From Yoonia vestfoldensis SKA53 (GTDB taxonomy: Bacteria > Pseudomonadota > Alphaproteobacteria > Rhodobacterales > Rhodobacteraceae): a stretch of 64,000 nucleotides of DNA. The stretch is taken from positions 463,615 to 527,614 of the forward strand of contig NZ_CH672414.1 in the NCBI RefSeq assembly GCF_000152785.1, in the 5' to 3' direction. The translations under genes were made by a program, and so were the position numbers. The notes beneath the pieces are model-generated. The model was not told where the DNA came from and ran no database searches. It worked only from the letters and a program-made list of their open reading frames with translations. Shown one piece after another: positions 36,442 through 46,009 of this stretch (positions are counted from its first letter, which is position 1; the number at the start of each line of letters is the position of its first letter).

Positions 36442-37665
36442 CTAGAAAAACGCCTGCAACCCGGTCTGCGCCCGCCCAAGGATCAGCGCATGCACGTCAT
36501 GGGTGCCTTCATAGGTATTGACCGTCTCCAGATTGACCATATGGCGCATGATCTGGAAATCCTCGGAAATGCCGTTGCCGCCGTGCATATCGCGCGACGC
36601 CCGCGCGATATCCAGCGCCTTGCCGCAATTGTTGCGCTTCATCAGGCTGATCATTTCGGGTGCTGCGCGGCCCGTCTCCATCAAACGGCCCAGTTGCAGG
36701 GCTGCCTGCGTGCCAAGTGCGATTTCGGTCTGCATATCGGCCAGTTTCTTTTGAAACAGCTGGGTCTGCGCCAAAGGCTTGCCGAATTGCTTGCGGTCCA
36801 ACCCGTATTGGCGCGCGGCATGCCAACAGGCTTCCGCAGCCCCCATGACCCCCCATGCAATGCCGTAACGCGCACGGTTCAGACAGCCAAACGGCCCTTT
36901 CAGCCCCTGCACGCCGGGCAGCAAAGCATCCTCGCCGACCTCGACATTATCCATCACGATCTCGCCGGTGACCGATGCGCGCAAGCTCAGCTTGCCGCCG
37001 ACCTTGGGCGCGCTCAGCCCCTTCATACCCTTGTCCAGCACAAACCCGCGGATCTTGCCGCCATGCGCCTCTGACTTGGCCCAGACCACGAACACATCGG
37101 CAATCGGCGCATTGCTGATCCACATCTTGGACCCGTTCAGTACATAGCCACCGGCAGTCTTTTTCGCGGTGGTCTTCATCCCTGCAGGATCACTGCCCGC
37201 ATCCGGCTCGGTCAGCCCGAAACAGCCGATGAGCGTGCCCGCCGCCAGCCCGGGCAGGTATTTTTCGCGCTGCGCATCGGACCCGTAGGCATGGATCGGA
37301 TACATCACCAAGGACGATTGCACCGACATCATAGACCGGTACCCGCTATCCACGCGTTCAATCTCGCGCGCGACTAGGCCGTAAGTGACATAGCCCGCGC
37401 CCAGCCCGCCGTATTCCTCTGGGATCGTCAGGCCCAGCAATCCGGCCTCGCCCATCAGAGTGAAAATCTCGGGCGCGACCAAGGCATCGCGGTAGGCGGC
37501 GGTGACACGTGGCTGCAATTTGTCTTGCGCAAACTGGCGCGCGGCATCACGCAACATGCGTTCATCTTCGGACAGCTGATCCTCCAGACGCAGCGGATCT
37601 GCCCAATCAAACGGGCCAAGGTCGGGGCCAAAGCCGGTGGCGGTGATGGCGGCATTGTGGGTCAT
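36442..37665 (-). CDS. Acyl-CoA dehydrogenase, glutaryl-CoA dehydrogenase type
   Basis: 407 residues from ATG 37665 (AAGGAGA upstream). The FAD acyl-CoA dehydrogenase fold has [13 protein letters not shown] and [16 protein letters not shown] (flavin contacts), and the catalytic glutamate lies in [10 protein letters not shown] near residue 385. The arginine-containing [17 protein letters not shown] region and the overall sequence match glutaryl-CoA dehydrogenase, which oxidises and decarboxylates glutaryl-CoA to crotonyl-CoA in lysine/tryptophan breakdown. No other lysine-degradation gene is nearby, so the exact substrate is inferred. Confidence 0.87.
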   Translation of the reverse strand: MTHNAAITATGFGPDLGPFDWADPLRLEDQLSEDERMLRDAARQFAQDKLQPRVTAAYRDALVAPEIFTLMGEAGLLGLTIPEEYGGLGAGYVTYGLVAREIERVDSGYRSMMSVQSSLVMYPIHAYGSDAQREKYLPGLAAGTLIGCFGLTEPDAGSDPAGMKTTAKKTAGGYVLNGSKMWISNAPIADVFVVWAKSEAHGGKIRGFVLDKGMKGLSAPKVGGKLSLRASVTGEIVMDNVEVGEDALLPGVQGLKGPFGCLNRARYGIAWGVMGAAEACWHAARQYGLDRKQFGKPLAQTQLFQKKLADMQTEIALGTQAALQLGRLMETGRAAPEMISLMKRNNCGKALDIARASRDMHGGNGISEDFQIMRHMVNLETVNTYEGTHDVHALILGRAQTGLQAFF

Positions 37666-37774
37666 GTTGCGGTCTCCTTGTTGCCGCAAACTTAGGGCGC
37701 GGCAGGCATGGGGGCAATGCATGCCTTGACGCAGGGCGCGGCGAATGCAGCTATAGGCGGGCAGGGGGGATCAC

Positions 37775-38677
37775 ATGGCATTTGACACGATTGACGCAGC
37801 GCAGGCCGCCTTGGGCGATCAGGGCTATATTTGCGGCAGACCACTGGCGACGGTGGTGTTTCTTGCCCTGCGCCTTGGCCGGCCCTTGTTTCTCGAAGGC
37901 GAGGCCGGCACCGGCAAGACCGAAATCGCCAAGGCCCTGGCCGCAGCCTTGGGGCGCCGGTTGATCCGGCTGCAATGCTACGAAGGGCTCGATGCCTCAT
38001 CGGCTGTTTACGAATGGAATTTTGCCGAACAGATGATTGCGATCCGCACCGCCGAGGCAACAGGCGGCGCCGACCGCAGCACGCTGAAATCGGAACTCTT
38101 CACCGAGGATTACCTGATCGAACGCCCCCTGCTGCAAGCCATGCGCCCGCAGCCTGGTGGCGCGCCGATCCTGCTGATCGACGAACTTGACCGCACCGAT
38201 GCCCCGTTCGAGGCTTTCCTGCTCGAAGCGCTGTCCGATTTTCAGGTCACGATTCCCGAACTTGGCACGATCAAGGCGGCGGAACCGCCCATCGTGATCC
38301 TGACCTCGAACCGCACGCGCGAAGTCCACGACGCGCTGAAACGCCGTTGCCTTTACCATTGGGTCGATTACCCTGATTTCGACCGCGAAATCGCGATCCT
38401 GCACGCCCGCGCGCCCGAAGCCAGCGCCGCCCTTTCAGCCGAGGTCGTGGCCTTCGTCCAGCGGCTGCGCGACGAGGATCTCTATAAAAAACCCGGCGTG
38501 GCCGAAACCATCGACTGGGCGAAATGCCTATTGGCACTCGATGTCGTGAACCTCTCGCCAGAGGTGATCAGCGACACTTTGGGTGCGCTTTTGAAATATC
38601 AGGACGACATCCAGAAACTGCAGAACGCACAGGCCAAACGCATCCTCGACGACGCCCGCGCCAGCCTGTCCCCATGA
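37775..38677 (+). CDS. MoxR-type AAA+ ATPase (CoxD-like)
   Basis: 300 residues. Walker A is EGEAGTGKTEIAKALA (near residue 40), Walker B ILLIDELDRTD, and sensor 1 is in ILTSNRTREVHDALKRRC. MoxR/CoxD ATPases work with VWA proteins as chaperones that insert metal or sulfur into complex enzymes; in carboxydotrophs CoxD helps assemble the Cu-S-Mo centre of CoxL. Here it opens the operon leading to coxSLM-type genes. A GGGGGGA ribosome site precedes ATG 37775. Confidence 0.9.
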   Translation: MAFDTIDAAQAALGDQGYICGRPLATVVFLALRLGRPLFLEGEAGTGKTEIAKALAAALGRRLIRLQCYEGLDASSAVYEWNFAEQMIAIRTAEATGGADRSTLKSELFTEDYLIERPLLQAMRPQPGGAPILLIDELDRTDAPFEAFLLEALSDFQVTIPELGTIKAAEPPIVILTSNRTREVHDALKRRCLYHWVDYPDFDREIAILHARAPEASAALSAEVVAFVQRLRDEDLYKKPGVAETIDWAKCLLALDVVNLSPEVISDTLGALLKYQDDIQKLQNAQAKRILDDARASLSP

Positions 38678-39999
38678 TGTCCCATCGTTCGAGCATAAAT
38701 ATTCCACAGGGGTCTGGGCTAAAAGAAATTGGGGATGTGAAATCCCCAGCCTATGCCCCGCTTGCCTTGCCGGACGATCCAAAACTCGCGGGCAATATCA
38801 CCCATTTCGCCCGCGCCTTGCGCAAGGCAGGGGTGAAACTCGGCCCCGGGCGCGTGATCGAAGCGATCAATGCGGTGCAGGCAGTGGGGTTCACCGAGCG
38901 CGCCGATTTCTTTTGGACCCTGCACGCCTGTTTCGTGTCCAAACCAGAGGACAGCGCCATTTTTGCGCAATTGTTCCGGCTCTACTGGCGCGATCCGCAA
39001 TATATGGAACAGATGATGTCGCTGCTGACCCCGATGGTCCACGGCGTGCAACAGGACCGCGTGGCAGAGGCGGCAGAAAAACGCGCAGCCCAAGCCTTGC
39101 TTGACGGGCGTGAGCCGCCCGCACCAGAGGCACAGGCGCGCGAAGACGAGATCGAGATCGACATCGACGCCAGCCAGACCGCCAGTGCCGAAGAACGGCT
39201 GCGCCAATTGGATTTCGAACAGATGAGCACGGCCGAAATGGCCGCCGCCACGCGGATGTTGGCTGGGTTGCGCCTGCCGGTGCCACCGATCCTGACACGG
39301 CGCAGGCAGGCGTTGCCGGGGCCTTTGGCCGATTGGCAACGGACCATGCGCCGCGCCGCGCGGCAGGGCGGCGAGATCGGGAAATTGGCCACCGCGCGCA
39401 AGCGCATGCGTTACCCCAACCTGGTGGTGCTGTGCGATATTTCCGGCTCGATGTCGTCCTATTCGCGCGCTGTGCTGCATTTCGTCCATGCCGTCGCCAA
39501 CCGCGAAGGCCAGGGCTGGGCGCAGGTCCATGCCTTTACCTTTGGCACGCGGCTGACGAACATCACCCGCCACATGCGCCGGCGCGATGTGGACGCGGCA
39601 CTGGCGGCGGCGGGCGCACAGGCGCAGGATTGGGAAGGTGGGACGCGGATCGGGGCCTGCCTGCATGATTTCAACCGCGACTGGGCGCGGCGGGTCGCGG
39701 GGCAGGGGGCGGTCGTGCTGCTGATCACCGACGGGCTGGACCGCGACGCCACCCATGATCTGGGGCGCGAGATGGAACGGATGCAACTGACCTTTTCGCA
39801 GTTGATCTGGCTGAACCCGCTTTTGCGCTGGGACGGATTTGCGCCTCTGGCGCGCGGGATCGCGCAGATGCTGCCCTATTGCACCAGTTTTCGGGCGGCG
39901 CATAACGTGGCATCCTTGGCCGGTCTGGCCGCCGCATTGACGCGCCCCGATGACGGGGGCGAAAAGCGGCGGATGCTGGCGGCATTGCACGGGTCATGA
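38674..39999 (+). CDS. VWA-domain protein (CoxE-like)
   Basis: 441 residues from ATG 38674, which overlaps the moxR stop (ATGA). The VWA domain lies in the C-terminal half with the MIDAS motif CDISGSMSS (near residue 250) and later TDGLDRDA. It partners the upstream MoxR ATPase, as CoxE does CoxD. Residues about 4-11 (HRSSINIP) are encoded by a copy of the intergenic repeat, so the true start may be GTG 38737, which would place a short leader before LPDDPKLAGNITHFARAL as in homologues. I keep the coupled ATG but am unsure. Confidence 0.87.
   Translation: MMSHRSSINIPQGSGLKEIGDVKSPAYAPLALPDDPKLAGNITHFARALRKAGVKLGPGRVIEAINAVQAVGFTERADFFWTLHACFVSKPEDSAIFAQLFRLYWRDPQYMEQMMSLLTPMVHGVQQDRVAEAAEKRAAQALLDGREPPAPEAQAREDEIEIDIDASQTASAEERLRQLDFEQMSTAEMAAATRMLAGLRLPVPPILTRRRQALPGPLADWQRTMRRAARQGGEIGKLATARKRMRYPNLVVLCDISGSMSSYSRAVLHFVHAVANREGQGWAQVHAFTFGTRLTNITRHMRRRDVDAALAAAGAQAQDWEGGTRIGACLHDFNRDWARRVAGQGAVVLLITDGLDRDATHDLGREMERMQLTFSQLIWLNPLLRWDGFAPLARGIAQMLPYCTSFRAAHNVASLAGLAAALTRPDDGGEKRRMLAALHGS
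38684..38705 (+). repeat. Intergenic repeat copy 2 (ATCGTTCGAGCATAAATAT core)
   Basis: The second copy of the repeat, seven bases after the moxR stop. It carries one extra T (AAATATTCC instead of AAATATCC) and is followed by ACAGGGGTCTGGG. It lies at the annotated 5' end of the VWA gene. Confidence 0.7.
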
Positions 40000-40034
40000 C
40001 CCATGCGACGGGCGGCCTATCGAAAGGGAAGACA

Positions 40035-40997
40035 ATGACAAACGACCCCGCCGCGCTTGCGCTGCACTGGGCGCAGACCGGCCGCAAAGTGGCCTTGGCG
40101 ACCGTGATCGCCACATGGGGATCGGCGCCGCGCGGTGTCGGCAGCCAGTTGGTCATCGATGCAGATGGCGCGATGGAAGGATCGGTCTCGGGCGGCTGCG
40201 TCGAAGGCGCTGTCGTTCTGGCCGCGATGGATGCCATTACGGCAGGGCAGCACGCGATCCTTGAATTCGGCGTCAGCGATGACGCGGCTTTTGCCGTGGG
40301 TCTGGCCTGCGGCGGGCAGATCAAGGTGCTGGTCCAACCGGTCGGTGATGGCCTGACCATCAAGACCTTGCAGGCCTTGGCCGAGGCCCGGGCCACGGCC
40401 CGCCCCATCGGGCTGACCACCGATCTGGCGACAGGCATCAGCCGCGTTATCACGGCTGCCGATGCGCCCGAGCGGTTCCGCCTTGACCGTGCGGGGCTGG
40501 ACGACGACGGCACGTTCATCACCATCCAGAACCCGCCCTTGCGCATGATTATCGTGGGTGCGGTGCATATCGCACAACCCTTGGTCGGGATGGCACGCGC
40601 CTGTGGCTATGCGCCGGTGCTGATAGACCCGCGCGGGGCGTTCGGCTCTGACGCGCGGTTTCCGGGCGAGACGATCCTCGAGGATTGGCCGGACGAGGCG
40701 CTTGCCGCGCTGAAACCCGATGCGCGCACCGCCATCGTGACGCTGACCCATGATCCCAAGCTTGACGACCCCGCAATCATGGCCGCCTTGCGCAGCGATG
40801 TGTTCTATCTGGGGTGTCTGGGGTCCACCCGCACCCATGCCAAGCGCGTGGCGCGGTTGCAGGCGGCGGGGTTCACTGACGCGGATATCGCGCGCATCCA
40901 TGCCCCTGTGGGGCTGGATATCGGCGGCCGCCAGCCGGCAGAAATCGCGCTCAGCATCATGGCGCAGATCACGCAAACCCTGCGGCACGCCAGATGA
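40035..40997 (+). CDS. XdhC/CoxI-family molybdenum enzyme maturation protein
   Basis: 320 residues. N-terminal XdhC_CoxI domain (LATVIATWGSAPRGVGSQLVI, GSVSGGCVEGAVV, FGVSDDAAFAVGLACGG) and C-terminal Rossmann part (LRMIIVGAVHIAQPLVGMA; VFYLGCLGSTRTHAKR). Relatives sulfurate or insert the molybdenum cofactor of xanthine-dehydrogenase-type enzymes. Start: ATG 40035 has AAGGGAAG upstream; an in-frame ATG at 39996 overlaps the VWA stop and is the alternative. It sits in the operon feeding coxSLM. Confidence 0.9.
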   Translation: MTNDPAALALHWAQTGRKVALATVIATWGSAPRGVGSQLVIDADGAMEGSVSGGCVEGAVVLAAMDAITAGQHAILEFGVSDDAAFAVGLACGGQIKVLVQPVGDGLTIKTLQALAEARATARPIGLTTDLATGISRVITAADAPERFRLDRAGLDDDGTFITIQNPPLRMIIVGAVHIAQPLVGMARACGYAPVLIDPRGAFGSDARFPGETILEDWPDEALAALKPDARTAIVTLTHDPKLDDPAIMAALRSDVFYLGCLGSTRTHAKRVARLQAAGFTDADIARIHAPVGLDIGGRQPAEIALSIMAQITQTLRHAR

Positions 40998-41974
40998 AAT
41001 TTGGCCCCGTTCCCGTAGCGGATGCGCTGGGCGCGATTCTGGCCCATGCGGTGCCAGCCGGTGCTACGCTGTTGCGCAAAGGCAAGCTGCTGGAGCCCGC
41101 TGATATTGCGGCCTTGCAAGGCGCGGGCGTGCGGCAGGTCACGGTTGCCATGCTTGATCCCGGTGATCTGGATGAAAACGCCGCAGCTGCGAAACTGGCG
41201 CGCGCGCTGGTGGGCGCGCATGTCACTGTCAGCGCGGCAGCGACGGGGCGCGTGAACCTTTTTGCGCAGGTTGCGGGCATTCTGTCTTTGGATGCTGCGG
41301 CTATTGGCCGCTTTAACGCGCTCAACCCGATGATCACGCTGGCGACCTTGCCGCTGCATAGCCGCGTTGCCGCGGGCAATATGATCGCGACGATCAAGAT
41401 CATTTCCTATGCCGTGCCAGAGGCGGACGTGGACCGCGCGGCAGATATGGCAGCGGCGCTGGCCGTGCTGCCGCCCGTCTATCACCGTGCCACGCTGATC
41501 GAAACACGATTGGGCGAACCACAGCCCATCAAAGGGCGCACAGCTTTGGCCAAACGTTTGGCACGGTTTGATATCGCGCTGGATGAGCGTTGCATTGTCA
41601 GCCATGAAATCAACGATTTGGCCGCTGCTCTTGATGCAGCATCGGGCGAGGTGATCTTTATCCTGACCGCTTCGGCCACATCCGATATCGACGATGTCGG
41701 CCCTGCGGCGCTGCGCGCGGCAGGTGGGAAGGTCAGCCAATTTGGCATGCCTGTGGATCCGGGCAACCTGCTGTTTTTGGGTGATCTGCGGGGCAAACCG
41801 GTCATCGGACTGCCGGGTTGCGCGCGCTCGCCTGCGCTGAACGGGGCCGATTGGGTGCTGGAACGGGTGGTCTGCGGACGTATGCCGACGCCTGCCGATA
41901 TCGCCGCGATGGGGGTGGGGGGGTTGCTCAAGGAAATTCCAGACCGGCCCCAACCACGCCGTCAGATCGGCTGA
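40994..41974 (+). CDS. Molybdopterin-binding (MoeA/MogA-like) protein
   Basis: 326 residues. The N-terminal part ([31 protein letters not shown]) and later [39 protein letters not shown] resemble the MPT-binding domain of MoeA/MogA, with [18 protein letters not shown] as the glycine-rich cofactor loop. It probably hands or modifies molybdopterin for the enzyme encoded downstream; MPT-cytosine dinucleotide formation is likely for this enzyme class. The ATG overlaps the XdhC-like stop by four bases. Confidence 0.83.
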   Translation: MKFGPVPVADALGAILAHAVPAGATLLRKGKLLEPADIAALQGAGVRQVTVAMLDPGDLDENAAAAKLARALVGAHVTVSAAATGRVNLFAQVAGILSLDAAAIGRFNALNPMITLATLPLHSRVAAGNMIATIKIISYAVPEADVDRAADMAAALAVLPPVYHRATLIETRLGEPQPIKGRTALAKRLARFDIALDERCIVSHEINDLAAALDAASGEVIFILTASATSDIDDVGPAALRAAGGKVSQFGMPVDPGNLLFLGDLRGKPVIGLPGCARSPALNGADWVLERVVCGRMPTPADIAAMGVGGLLKEIPDRPQPRRQIG

Positions 41975-42062
41975 TGCTGCACAGCAGCGAAAGATCGTTG
42001 TTCTCATGTGGTTTCAGCCGTGCTTAACTCGTCAGGTAGCAACGATGTATCGGGAGGAACGA

Positions 42063-42548
42063 ATGGCATCTGTAGCAATGGTGGTGAACGGCAAGTCCAT
42101 CACACGGGAGGTGGAAGGCCACACGCTTTTGGTGGATTTCCTGCGCGATGATCTGCGACTGACCGGCACCCATGTCGGCTGTGACACGTCGCAATGCGGG
42201 GCCTGCGTGGTCCATGTAAACGGCCAGTCGGTCAAAGCCTGCGCGATGTTCGCCATCGAGGCGGACGGCGCTGATGTCGCAACAATCGAAGGCCAGGCCA
42301 ACAAGGACGGATCGCTGAATGTGATCCAGCAGGCGTTTCAGGACCATCACGGCCTGCAATGCGGGTTCTGCACGCCCGGCATGGTGATGACCGCGGCGGC
42401 GCTGCTGAAGGAAAACCCAAAGCCCACCGAGGCCGAAGTGCGCAGTTACCTGGAGGGGAATATCTGCCGCTGCACGGGATACCACAATATCGTCAAGGCG
42501 ATTATGGCCGCATCCGGCCAGGATGTGACAGCCATCGCCGCAGAATAA
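42063..42548 (+). CDS. coxS: CO-dehydrogenase-type small subunit, 2x[2Fe-2S] (CoxS-like)
   Basis: 161 residues. A plant-type [2Fe-2S] site (CDTSQCGAC, near residue 40, plus the cysteine of VKACAMFA) and a second helical [2Fe-2S] site (CGFCTPG and [10 protein letters not shown]). It carries electrons from the Mo centre to FAD. GGGAGGAACGA precedes ATG 42063. First structural gene in coxS-coxL-coxM order, the order usual for form II enzymes. Confidence 0.94.
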   Translation: MASVAMVVNGKSITREVEGHTLLVDFLRDDLRLTGTHVGCDTSQCGACVVHVNGQSVKACAMFAIEADGADVATIEGQANKDGSLNVIQQAFQDHHGLQCGFCTPGMVMTAAALLKENPKPTEAEVRSYLEGNICRCTGYHNIVKAIMAASGQDVTAIAAE

Positions 42549-42610
42549 GAATTCAGGGAGCAACGGGGACGCGCGCTATTGTGCTGCCGTCCCAACCGGG
42601 AGGAATTTCA

Positions 42611-44980
42611 ATGCCTAAGGACACAGGAATTGGCGCCAGCGACAAGCGCCGCGAAGACATCCGCTTTTTGACGGGTGCGGGACATTACACCGACGACATT
42701 AAACATTACGGCGCGACCACGGCGATTTTTTGTCGCTCTACCGTGGCAAATGGGATCATCAAATCCATCGACACATCGGCCGCCGAAGCCATGCCCGGCG
42801 TGCTGGCGATCTTTACCGGCGCCGATTTTGCCGATGTCGGCGGCAACCCCGCAGGCTGGCTGATCAACAGCCGTGACGGCACGCCAATGAAGGAACCCAA
42901 GCGCCCCGTACTGGCGCATGGCAAGGTCCGCCACGTCGGTGATGCCTATGCCGCCGTGATTGCCGAAACCGAATTGCAGGCCCGCAATGCCGCCGAGGCC
43001 ATCGTGGCCGAGATCGAAGAATTGCCCGCTATCGTCGATATGGCCGCCGCTTTGGCTGGCGATGCGTTCGTGCATGACGAAATCGGCACCAACCAGTGTT
43101 TCGACTGGGGCTGGATCGAGGATAACCGCGCCGCCACTGACGCTGCGATCAAGGCGGCCCCGCATGTGACAACGCTGGAACTGGTCAACAACCGTCTGGT
43201 GCCAAATGCGATGGAACCGCGCTGTTCCATCGGCAGTTATGACGCGGGCAATGACAGCTACATTCTGCAGACCACATCACAGAACCCGCATCTGACGCGC
43301 CTGCTGATTTCGGCCTTTGTCATGGGCATCCCCGAAAACAAGCTGACCGTGATTGCGCCTGACGTGGGCGGCGGCTTTGGATCAAAAATCTATCACTATG
43401 GCGAAGAAGCTTTGGTGCTGGCCGCTGCGCGCAAGATCGGACGTCCTGTAAAATGGACCGCTGATCGGACAGAGGCGTTTTTGACCGACGCGCATGGCCG
43501 CGATCATGTGACCAAGATCGAACTGGCCTGTGAAAAGGACGGCACTTTCATCGCCTTCCGCACCGAAACCATGGCGAATGTCGGGGCCTATCTGTCGAAT
43601 TTCTCGACCGCGACGCCGACCTTTCTGCATGGCACGCTGATGGCGGGCAATTACACGGTGCCGAATGTCTATGTGAACGTCAAAGCCGTGTTCACCAATA
43701 CCGCACCAGTGGACGCCTATCGCGGCGCGGGCCGGCCAGAGGCGACCTATTCCATCGAGCGCGTCATCGACAAGGCGGCGCGCGAATTGGGGATCGACCC
43801 GATTGCGATCCGGCGCAAGAACTTCGTCAAGCCCGATCAGTATCCGTTCACCAGCGCCGCTGGTCTGGAATACGATTCCGGCAATTACGACGCGCTGATG
43901 GACACGCTGGAAAAGCATATCGACCGTGACGGTTTCGCCGTACGCCGCAAGGCAAGCGAAGCCCGCGGCATGCTGCGCGGTCTGGGCCTGAACGCCTATA
44001 TCGAGGCTTGCGGCATCGCGCCGTCAAACCTTGTCGGTGTGCTGGGAAGCCGTGTCGGCCTTTATGATGCGGCCACCGTGCGGGTGAATGCCACTGGTAA
44101 CCTGTCGGTCATGGTCGGGGCGCATAGCCACGGGCAGGGGCATGAAACCGTGTTCCCCCAGATCGTCGGTGAAATGCTGGGTATTGATCCGGCCAGCATT
44201 GATATCGTGCATGGCGATACGTCAAAAATCCCCTTCGGGATGGGCACCTATGGGTCGCGGTCCTTGGCGGTGTGCGGGTCCGCCATGGTCCGAGCGACCG
44301 AAAAGATCATCGCCAAGGCCAAAAAGATTGCTGCTCATATGCTGGAAGCATCCGCCGATGACGTGGATTTCAAGGATGGCCAGTTCACCGTCAAAGGCAC
44401 CGACAAATCCGTCAGCTTTGGCGAGGTCGCGCTCAAGGCCTATATCCCCCATAACTTCCCCATCGAGGATATCGAACCGGGGTTGGAGGAAACGGCGTTC
44501 TATGATCCTGCCAATTTCACCTATCCATCCGGTGCTTATGCCTGCGAGGTCGAGGTCGACCCTGATACCGGCAAGGTCCGCGTGGACCGCTTCGTCGCGG
44601 TGGATGATTTCGGCAATATCATGAACCCGATGATCGTGACCGGGCAGGTGCATGGCGGGCTTGGGCAAGGCATTGGTCAGGCGCTGCTGGAAGGGGCGCG
44701 TTACGATGATGACGGTCAGCTTTTGTCGGCCAGCTACATGGATTACACCATGCCGCGCGCGGATGATCTGCCGTTCTATACGGTGGACCACGCCAATGGC
44801 ACGCCCTGCACGCATAACCCCTTGGGCGTGAAAGGCTGTGGCGAGGCGGGGGCAATCGGATCGCCGCCGACAATCGTCAATGCCGTGGTCGATGCGCTGC
44901 AATCGGCGGGCAAGAACGTCACCCATATCGACATGCCCCTGACGCCGCTGCGCGTCTGGGATGCCATGCAAAACGCGTAA
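42611..44980 (+). CDS. coxL: Form II CO-dehydrogenase-like molybdenum subunit (CoxL-like)
   Basis: 789 residues, xanthine-oxidase family. The active-site loop reads AYRGAGR (369-375), the form II signature, not the AYRCSFR with copper-binding cysteine of form I CO dehydrogenase. GGGFGSK and GQGHETVFPQI are Mo-cofactor contacts; the catalytic glutamate lies in GVKGCGEAGAIG near the C-terminus. True CO oxidation by form II enzymes is doubted; other N-heterocycles or aldehydes are possible substrates. GGGAGGAATTTCA precedes ATG 42611. Confidence 0.92.
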   Translation: MPKDTGIGASDKRREDIRFLTGAGHYTDDIKHYGATTAIFCRSTVANGIIKSIDTSAAEAMPGVLAIFTGADFADVGGNPAGWLINSRDGTPMKEPKRPVLAHGKVRHVGDAYAAVIAETELQARNAAEAIVAEIEELPAIVDMAAALAGDAFVHDEIGTNQCFDWGWIEDNRAATDAAIKAAPHVTTLELVNNRLVPNAMEPRCSIGSYDAGNDSYILQTTSQNPHLTRLLISAFVMGIPENKLTVIAPDVGGGFGSKIYHYGEEALVLAAARKIGRPVKWTADRTEAFLTDAHGRDHVTKIELACEKDGTFIAFRTETMANVGAYLSNFSTATPTFLHGTLMAGNYTVPNVYVNVKAVFTNTAPVDAYRGAGRPEATYSIERVIDKAARELGIDPIAIRRKNFVKPDQYPFTSAAGLEYDSGNYDALMDTLEKHIDRDGFAVRRKASEARGMLRGLGLNAYIEACGIAPSNLVGVLGSRVGLYDAATVRVNATGNLSVMVGAHSHGQGHETVFPQIVGEMLGIDPASIDIVHGDTSKIPFGMGTYGSRSLAVCGSAMVRATEKIIAKAKKIAAHMLEASADDVDFKDGQFTVKGTDKSVSFGEVALKAYIPHNFPIEDIEPGLEETAFYDPANFTYPSGAYACEVEVDPDTGKVRVDRFVAVDDFGNIMNPMIVTGQVHGGLGQGIGQALLEGARYDDDGQLLSASYMDYTMPRADDLPFYTVDHANGTPCTHNPLGVKGCGEAGAIGSPPTIVNAVVDALQSAGKNVTHIDMPLTPLRVWDAMQNA

Positions 44981-44992
44981 GGAGACTTTGGC

Positions 44993-45784
44993 ATGTATGC
45001 TTTTGAAATCGAACGGCCAGGTACTATCGCGGATGCGGTCAAGGCGTTGCAATCGGATGGTGCGCAGGCGCTGGGCGGCGGACAGACCCTGATCCCGACG
45101 CTCAAGGCGCGCCTTGCGGCTCCTGACGTGCTGGTCAGCCTGTCCGCCATCGGCGAGATGCAGGGCGTCTGTTTGTCGGATGACGGCGCGCTTTGCATCG
45201 GGGCGGCGACGACCCATGCGACCGTCGCGCGTGACGCGGCGGCGCATTTCGCGGGGTTGGCGCATCTGGCCAGCCATATTGGCGATCCGGCTGTGCGCAA
45301 CCGTGGCACTATCGGCGGATCACTGGCCAACAACGACCCCGCCGCCTGCTATCCGGCGGCGGTGCTTGGCACCGGGGCCGTGATCATCACCAACACCCGC
45401 CAGATCGCGGCGGATGATTATTTTCAGGGGATGTTCACCACCGCACTCGACGAAGGCGAGGTGATCACCGAGGTCCGTTTCCCGATTCCGCAGAAATCGC
45501 ATTACATGAAGTTCGTCCAGCCCGCGTCACGTTTCGCGCTGGTGGGCGTGTTCGTGGCGAAATACGCAGATGGGGTGCGGGTCGCGGTGACCGGTGCGTC
45601 GGAGGAGGGTGTGTTCCGCTGGCATGAGGCCGAGGCCGCCTTGTCCGCCGATTTCTCGCCCAAGGCGCTGGACGCTTTGTCTGTCGATGCTGACGGCATG
45701 ATCGGCGATCTGCACGGGACACCCGCCTATCGCGCGCATCTGGTCAAGGTGATGACCGGCCGCGCGGTGACCGCCGCGACCTGA
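44993..45784 (+). CDS. coxM: CO-dehydrogenase-type FAD subunit (CoxM-like)
   Basis: 263 residues. FAD-binding PCMH fold with GGGQTLIPTLKARL (near residue 26) and the second flavin motif IGDPAVRNRGTIGGSLANNDPAACYPA (about 95-120). It passes electrons from the Fe-S clusters to an acceptor. AAGGAGA precedes ATG 44993. Last gene of the cox-type operon; a strong terminator follows. Confidence 0.94.
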   Translation: MYAFEIERPGTIADAVKALQSDGAQALGGGQTLIPTLKARLAAPDVLVSLSAIGEMQGVCLSDDGALCIGAATTHATVARDAAAHFAGLAHLASHIGDPAVRNRGTIGGSLANNDPAACYPAAVLGTGAVIITNTRQIAADDYFQGMFTTALDEGEVITEVRFPIPQKSHYMKFVQPASRFALVGVFVAKYADGVRVAVTGASEEGVFRWHEAEAALSADFSPKALDALSVDADGMIGDLHGTPAYRAHLVKVMTGRAVTAAT

Positions 45785-45814
45785 CCGGTTCGGCACCATC
45801 TTGCTTTCAACATG

Positions 45815-45845
45815 AAAAAGGGCGGCTCACTGAGCCGCCCTTTTG
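45815..45845. terminator. Bidirectional intrinsic terminator, coxM / infC
   Basis: GGGCGGCTCA and TGAGCCGCCC (45820-45840) form a perfect ten-base stem, flanked by AAAAA and TTTT so that both strands end in a T-run. It ends the coxSLM transcript and can also stop infC transcription from the other side. Confidence 0.88.
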
Positions 45846-45889
45846 TCGTTGGAATGAGGGGCAAGTATGCTGCCCATCGTTGAAATATC

Positions 45890-45933
45890 ACTTTGATAGC
45901 GGGCCGATCAGCATGACCATCTGGCGGCCTTCC
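45890..45933 (-). pseudogene. Relic of a second infC 3' end
   Basis: 44 bases match the 3' end of infC (46012-46055) at 41 positions. In the infC frame both copies encode [14 protein letters not shown]; all three differences are synonymous (CAG/CAA, GTC/GTG, CTA/CTG), and the stop is TGA instead of TAG. No further infC sequence precedes it. It looks like the tail left from another infC allele. Confidence 0.8.
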
Positions 45934-45934
45934 C

Positions 45935-45987
45935 GCGTGTTTGCTTGCAAACATGCTCCAAGCGGCAGGTGTTTGCCTGCAAACACC
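45935..45987. repeat. Two tandem related hairpins (GTGTTTGC-NN-GCAAACA)
   Basis: Arms GCGTGTTTGC/GCAAACATGC (45935-45956, one G-T pair) and GGTGTTTGC/GCAAACACC (45968-45987, perfect), each with a two-base centre. They fill the space between the infC relic and the present infC stop. No T-run follows either. Confidence 0.65.
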
Positions 45988-46009
45988 GTGAGCTGGTTGG
46001 CTTGCAGAC

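Noticed and set aside
42063..45784. Calling the Mo enzyme a true CO dehydrogenase
   Set aside because: The AYRGAGR loop is form II; it lacks the copper-binding cysteine of form I.
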